Assembly (NCBI RefSeq): GCF_003259905.1
Contig: NZ_QLMG01000006.1
Location: forward strand, 62,001-126,000
Length of the DNA stretch: 64,000 bases
Direction of reading: 5' to 3'
DNA from: Salipiger aestuarii
GTDB taxonomy: Bacteria; Pseudomonadota; Alphaproteobacteria; Rhodobacterales; Rhodobacteraceae
The notes below the pieces were generated by a model, which saw only the letters and a program-made list of their open reading frames with translations, made no database searches and was not told the DNA's origin. Every line of letters begins with the position of its first letter. Within the stretch, counting starts at the first letter, position 1. A program made the translations under genes and the position numbers. Positions 62,520 through 64,000 of the stretch are shown piece after piece.

Positions 62520-63392
62520 ATGCAGAGCATTTGCACGGCAATCACCATGGTGCGCGACGATGCGTTCTTTCTGAAGACTTGGGTGCGGTATTACGGCGGT
62601 CTGCTGGGGCGCGAAAACTGCACCGTGGTCAACCATGGCCGGTCCCCCGAGGTCGCGCAGCTGGCGCGGGGCTGCAACGTGATCGCCATCCCCGGCGATC
62701 CGCACCCGAATTTCGACATGAAACGCTGGCGGCTGCTGAACGGGTTGGTGACCGGGCTGCGCAGCTACTATGACCACGTCATCGTAGGCGATGTGGATGA
62801 ACTGGTGGTGCTGGACCCGCAGGAGGGCGGCCTGCTGGACTGGCTGGCGGGCCAGCCGCTGCGCCGGGTGCTGACACCGCTGGGGCTGGAGGTGATCCAC
62901 CGGCCCGAGGTTGAACCCGACCCGCTTGGCGTTGCCGTTCTGGGGCCGCGCCGTCATGTGCGCCCCGCGCCGCATTATTCCAAACCCTGCGTGATTTCAC
63001 TGGGCACCAAGATCGCGCGCGGGGGGCATTTCACCCAGGCGTCCAGGCTGTTCGCACCCGATCCTCTGTATCTGTTCCATCTCAAGTTCTGCGATGCCGC
63101 GCTCTATGCGCAGACCATGGACCGGCGCAATGCCATGACGCAGGACGTGGGTGCCCCGCTGCAAGATGCCGCCATCGGGCGCCATTGGTTCGCCGAGGCG
63201 CGCGGCAACGACCGCGCGGTCTTTGCGGGTTTTGCCGATCTGAAACTGCAGGACGGGTTTGATCTGGGGCGGGTGCGCAAGCGCATGCGGCGCAGTTGGA
63301 AGCCCCGGGGCGACACCGGGTTCTGGCAATTCGACCGGCCGGATTACGACGTGCAATACGAACTGCCCGAACGGTTCTTCGGGCTGTTCTAG
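62520..63392 (+). CDS. Glycosyltransferase, family 2/92-like
   Basis: 290 residues from the ATG at 62520. The acidic DxD motif is in HVIVGDVDELVVLDP, preceded by ICTAITMVRDDAFFLKTWVRYYGG, which fits a GT-A fold glycosyltransferase of the GT92/GT2-like group. A conserved LFHLKFCDAALY segment follows. It has no membrane helices. It likely adds sugars to a surface glycan; substrate unknown. It is divergent from the sulfotransferase-like gene, with 178 bases between starts. The N-terminal frame upstream (62280) is rejected. Confidence 0.8.
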   Translation: MQSICTAITMVRDDAFFLKTWVRYYGGLLGRENCTVVNHGRSPEVAQLARGCNVIAIPGDPHPNFDMKRWRLLNGLVTGLRSYYDHVIVGDVDELVVLDPQEGGLLDWLAGQPLRRVLTPLGLEVIHRPEVEPDPLGVAVLGPRRHVRPAPHYSKPCVISLGTKIARGGHFTQASRLFAPDPLYLFHLKFCDAALYAQTMDRRNAMTQDVGAPLQDAAIGRHWFAEARGNDRAVFAGFADLKLQDGFDLGRVRKRMRRSWKPRGDTGFWQFDRPDYDVQYELPERFFGLF

Positions 63393-63419
63393 GCGCGCCG
63401 CCGGGCTGGGGCTGCCCCG

Positions 63420-63956
63420 TTAGTGCCCGCCGGCGGAGGACACGAAGGCGACAGAGCCGAAATCGACGGGCACCGCTTCGGTCGCGGCGACGATCAGCGA
63501 GCGCGAGTTGTCGTCAAGCAGACCGAAGGCGGCTTCGAACACGCTTGCGGGGGTGTAGACGATGCCGGCGGCAATCATCGCCCCGAACAGCAGCCCGCCC
63601 GAATTTCCCTTGGTCGCGCTGCGCTTGTCGGTAAAAGTGTAGCGTACGAAATGGATGGCCAGCATGACTGCGGAAATCCCCAGCATCGCGGCGAGTCCGT
63701 AAAACACATAGGCATGATGTTCGTGCGCAAGGCGGCCTTGCAACAGGCTGTGTTCGATGACGTCGCGATTGCGGGCCACGGCAAGGCAGACATACGCCCA
63801 GCCAAACCCCACGAGCAACCACAGGAACGGGCGCGCGGTGTCGGCGTTCAGCACCGACGCGTTGCTGCTGTTGCCGCTGGCATAATATGGATCGATGCGT
63901 TTGACGCGGGAGTTGAAATCCTGACGTGTCATCTTGCGGAAAGCGTATCTTGGCAT
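63420..63956 (-). CDS. 178-residue multi-helix membrane protein, unknown function
   Basis: Start after AGGGACAAAGCTG. Three hydrophobic helices are seen at about 45-62 (LWLLVGFGWAYVCLAVA), 83-104 (AYVFYGLAAMLGISAVMLAIHF) and 120-140 (GLLFGAMIAAGIVYTPASV), with a basic N-terminus MPRYAFRKMTRQDFNSRVKR. A final polar stretch VDFGSVAFVSSAGGH follows. No family is recognised. The gene converges on the glycosyltransferase, with 27 bases between stops; the window ends 44 bases upstream of the start. Confidence 0.65.
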   Translation of the reverse strand: MPRYAFRKMTRQDFNSRVKRIDPYYASGNSSNASVLNADTARPFLWLLVGFGWAYVCLAVARNRDVIEHSLLQGRLAHEHHAYVFYGLAAMLGISAVMLAIHFVRYTFTDKRSATKGNSGGLLFGAMIAAGIVYTPASVFEAAFGLLDDNSRSLIVAATEAVPVDFGSVAFVSSAGGH

Positions 63957-64000
63957 CAGCTTTGTCCCTGGCCCTTCGATGTCATTTTCTTTTCAACACG

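Noticed and set aside
9393-63956. tRNA, rRNA and CRISPR elements
   Set aside because: Scanning by eye for T-loop (GGTTCGA) sequences, rRNA segments and regularly spaced repeats gave nothing convincing. A covariance-model scan would be needed to exclude small RNAs.

Overview
The window is a GC-rich stretch of an alphaproteobacterial chromosome. The best fit is Rhodobacteraceae (Roseobacter/Rhodobacter lineage). The reasons are the Entner-Doudoroff-type set zwf-pgl-pgi, a GTA-style endolysin/holin pair, the gltA-gltX-comEC-lexA order, a GTTC-N7-GTTC SOS box, a trpGD-ung-trpC-moaC-moeA operon, and small DUF1127 proteins. No rRNA, tRNA, CRISPR array, IS element or integrase was recognised. This looks like core chromosome with short accessory or decayed intervals, not an island.

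Layout. 0-9.4 kb: 3' end of a cysteine synthase gene, MscS-type channel, alanyl-tRNA editing protein, two EamA transporters, TerB-like protein, SelO, a GNAT/nucleoside hydrolase pair, and an extragenic hairpin repeat. 9.6-13.4 kb: zwf-pgl-pgi. 13.5-15.7 kb: secreted PRC-barrel protein and the GTA-type lysis pair. 15.9-18.9 kb: ccmF-ccmH and a DUF2087 protein. 19.1-20.8 kb: a large acidic duplicated protein of unknown role. 21-26.7 kb: gltA, gltX, comEC, lexA. 26.8-31.5 kb: one tightly overlapping minus-strand operon for tryptophan, DNA repair and molybdopterin, with the YibQ-type deacetylase gene divergent from it. 33.3-35.7 kb: a tiny membrane protein, a decayed radical SAM gene, a HAD phosphatase and a gene-empty stretch. 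35.7-40.2 kb: Ppx/GppA, icd, and a chemoreceptor with a polytopic membrane sensor preceded by a coupled small protein. 40.2-45.5 kb: MFS pump, DsbA-like protein and a valine-degradation operon. 45.5-48.4 kb: glycosyltransferase, YbdK-type ligase and an unknown protein. 48.4-49.2 kb: empty. 49.2-51.7 kb: mmsA with a divergent LysR regulator. 51.7-53.2 kb: CBS protein, coaD and two DUF1127 genes. 53.7-56.2 kb: gap, a mini membrane protein, dsbB, a YqaA-type protein. 56.5-59.6 kb: stand-alone fliG, a gene-poor gap, purB. 59.7-64 kb: DUF6314, DUF3422, and a P-loop sulfotransferase-like gene divergent from a family-2-like glycosyltransferase, then a membrane protein.

How the genes work together. 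Zwf, Pgl and Pgi move glucose-6-phosphate toward 6-phosphogluconate; Gap, GltA and Icd continue to pyruvate and the TCA cycle. The acyl-CoA dehydrogenase, hydrolase and MmsB take isobutyryl-CoA to methylmalonate semialdehyde, which MmsA (4 kb away) converts to propionyl-CoA. ComEC, LexA, Ung and the endolysin/holin pair together touch DNA uptake, DNA repair and particle release. The most noteworthy items are the detached GTA-type lysis pair, the histidine-rich membrane sensor of the chemoreceptor, the duplicated acidic protein, the radical SAM relic, the orphan fliG, and several palindromic or repeated intergenic elements.

Functions were assigned by reading motifs and recalling families; no database search was run.
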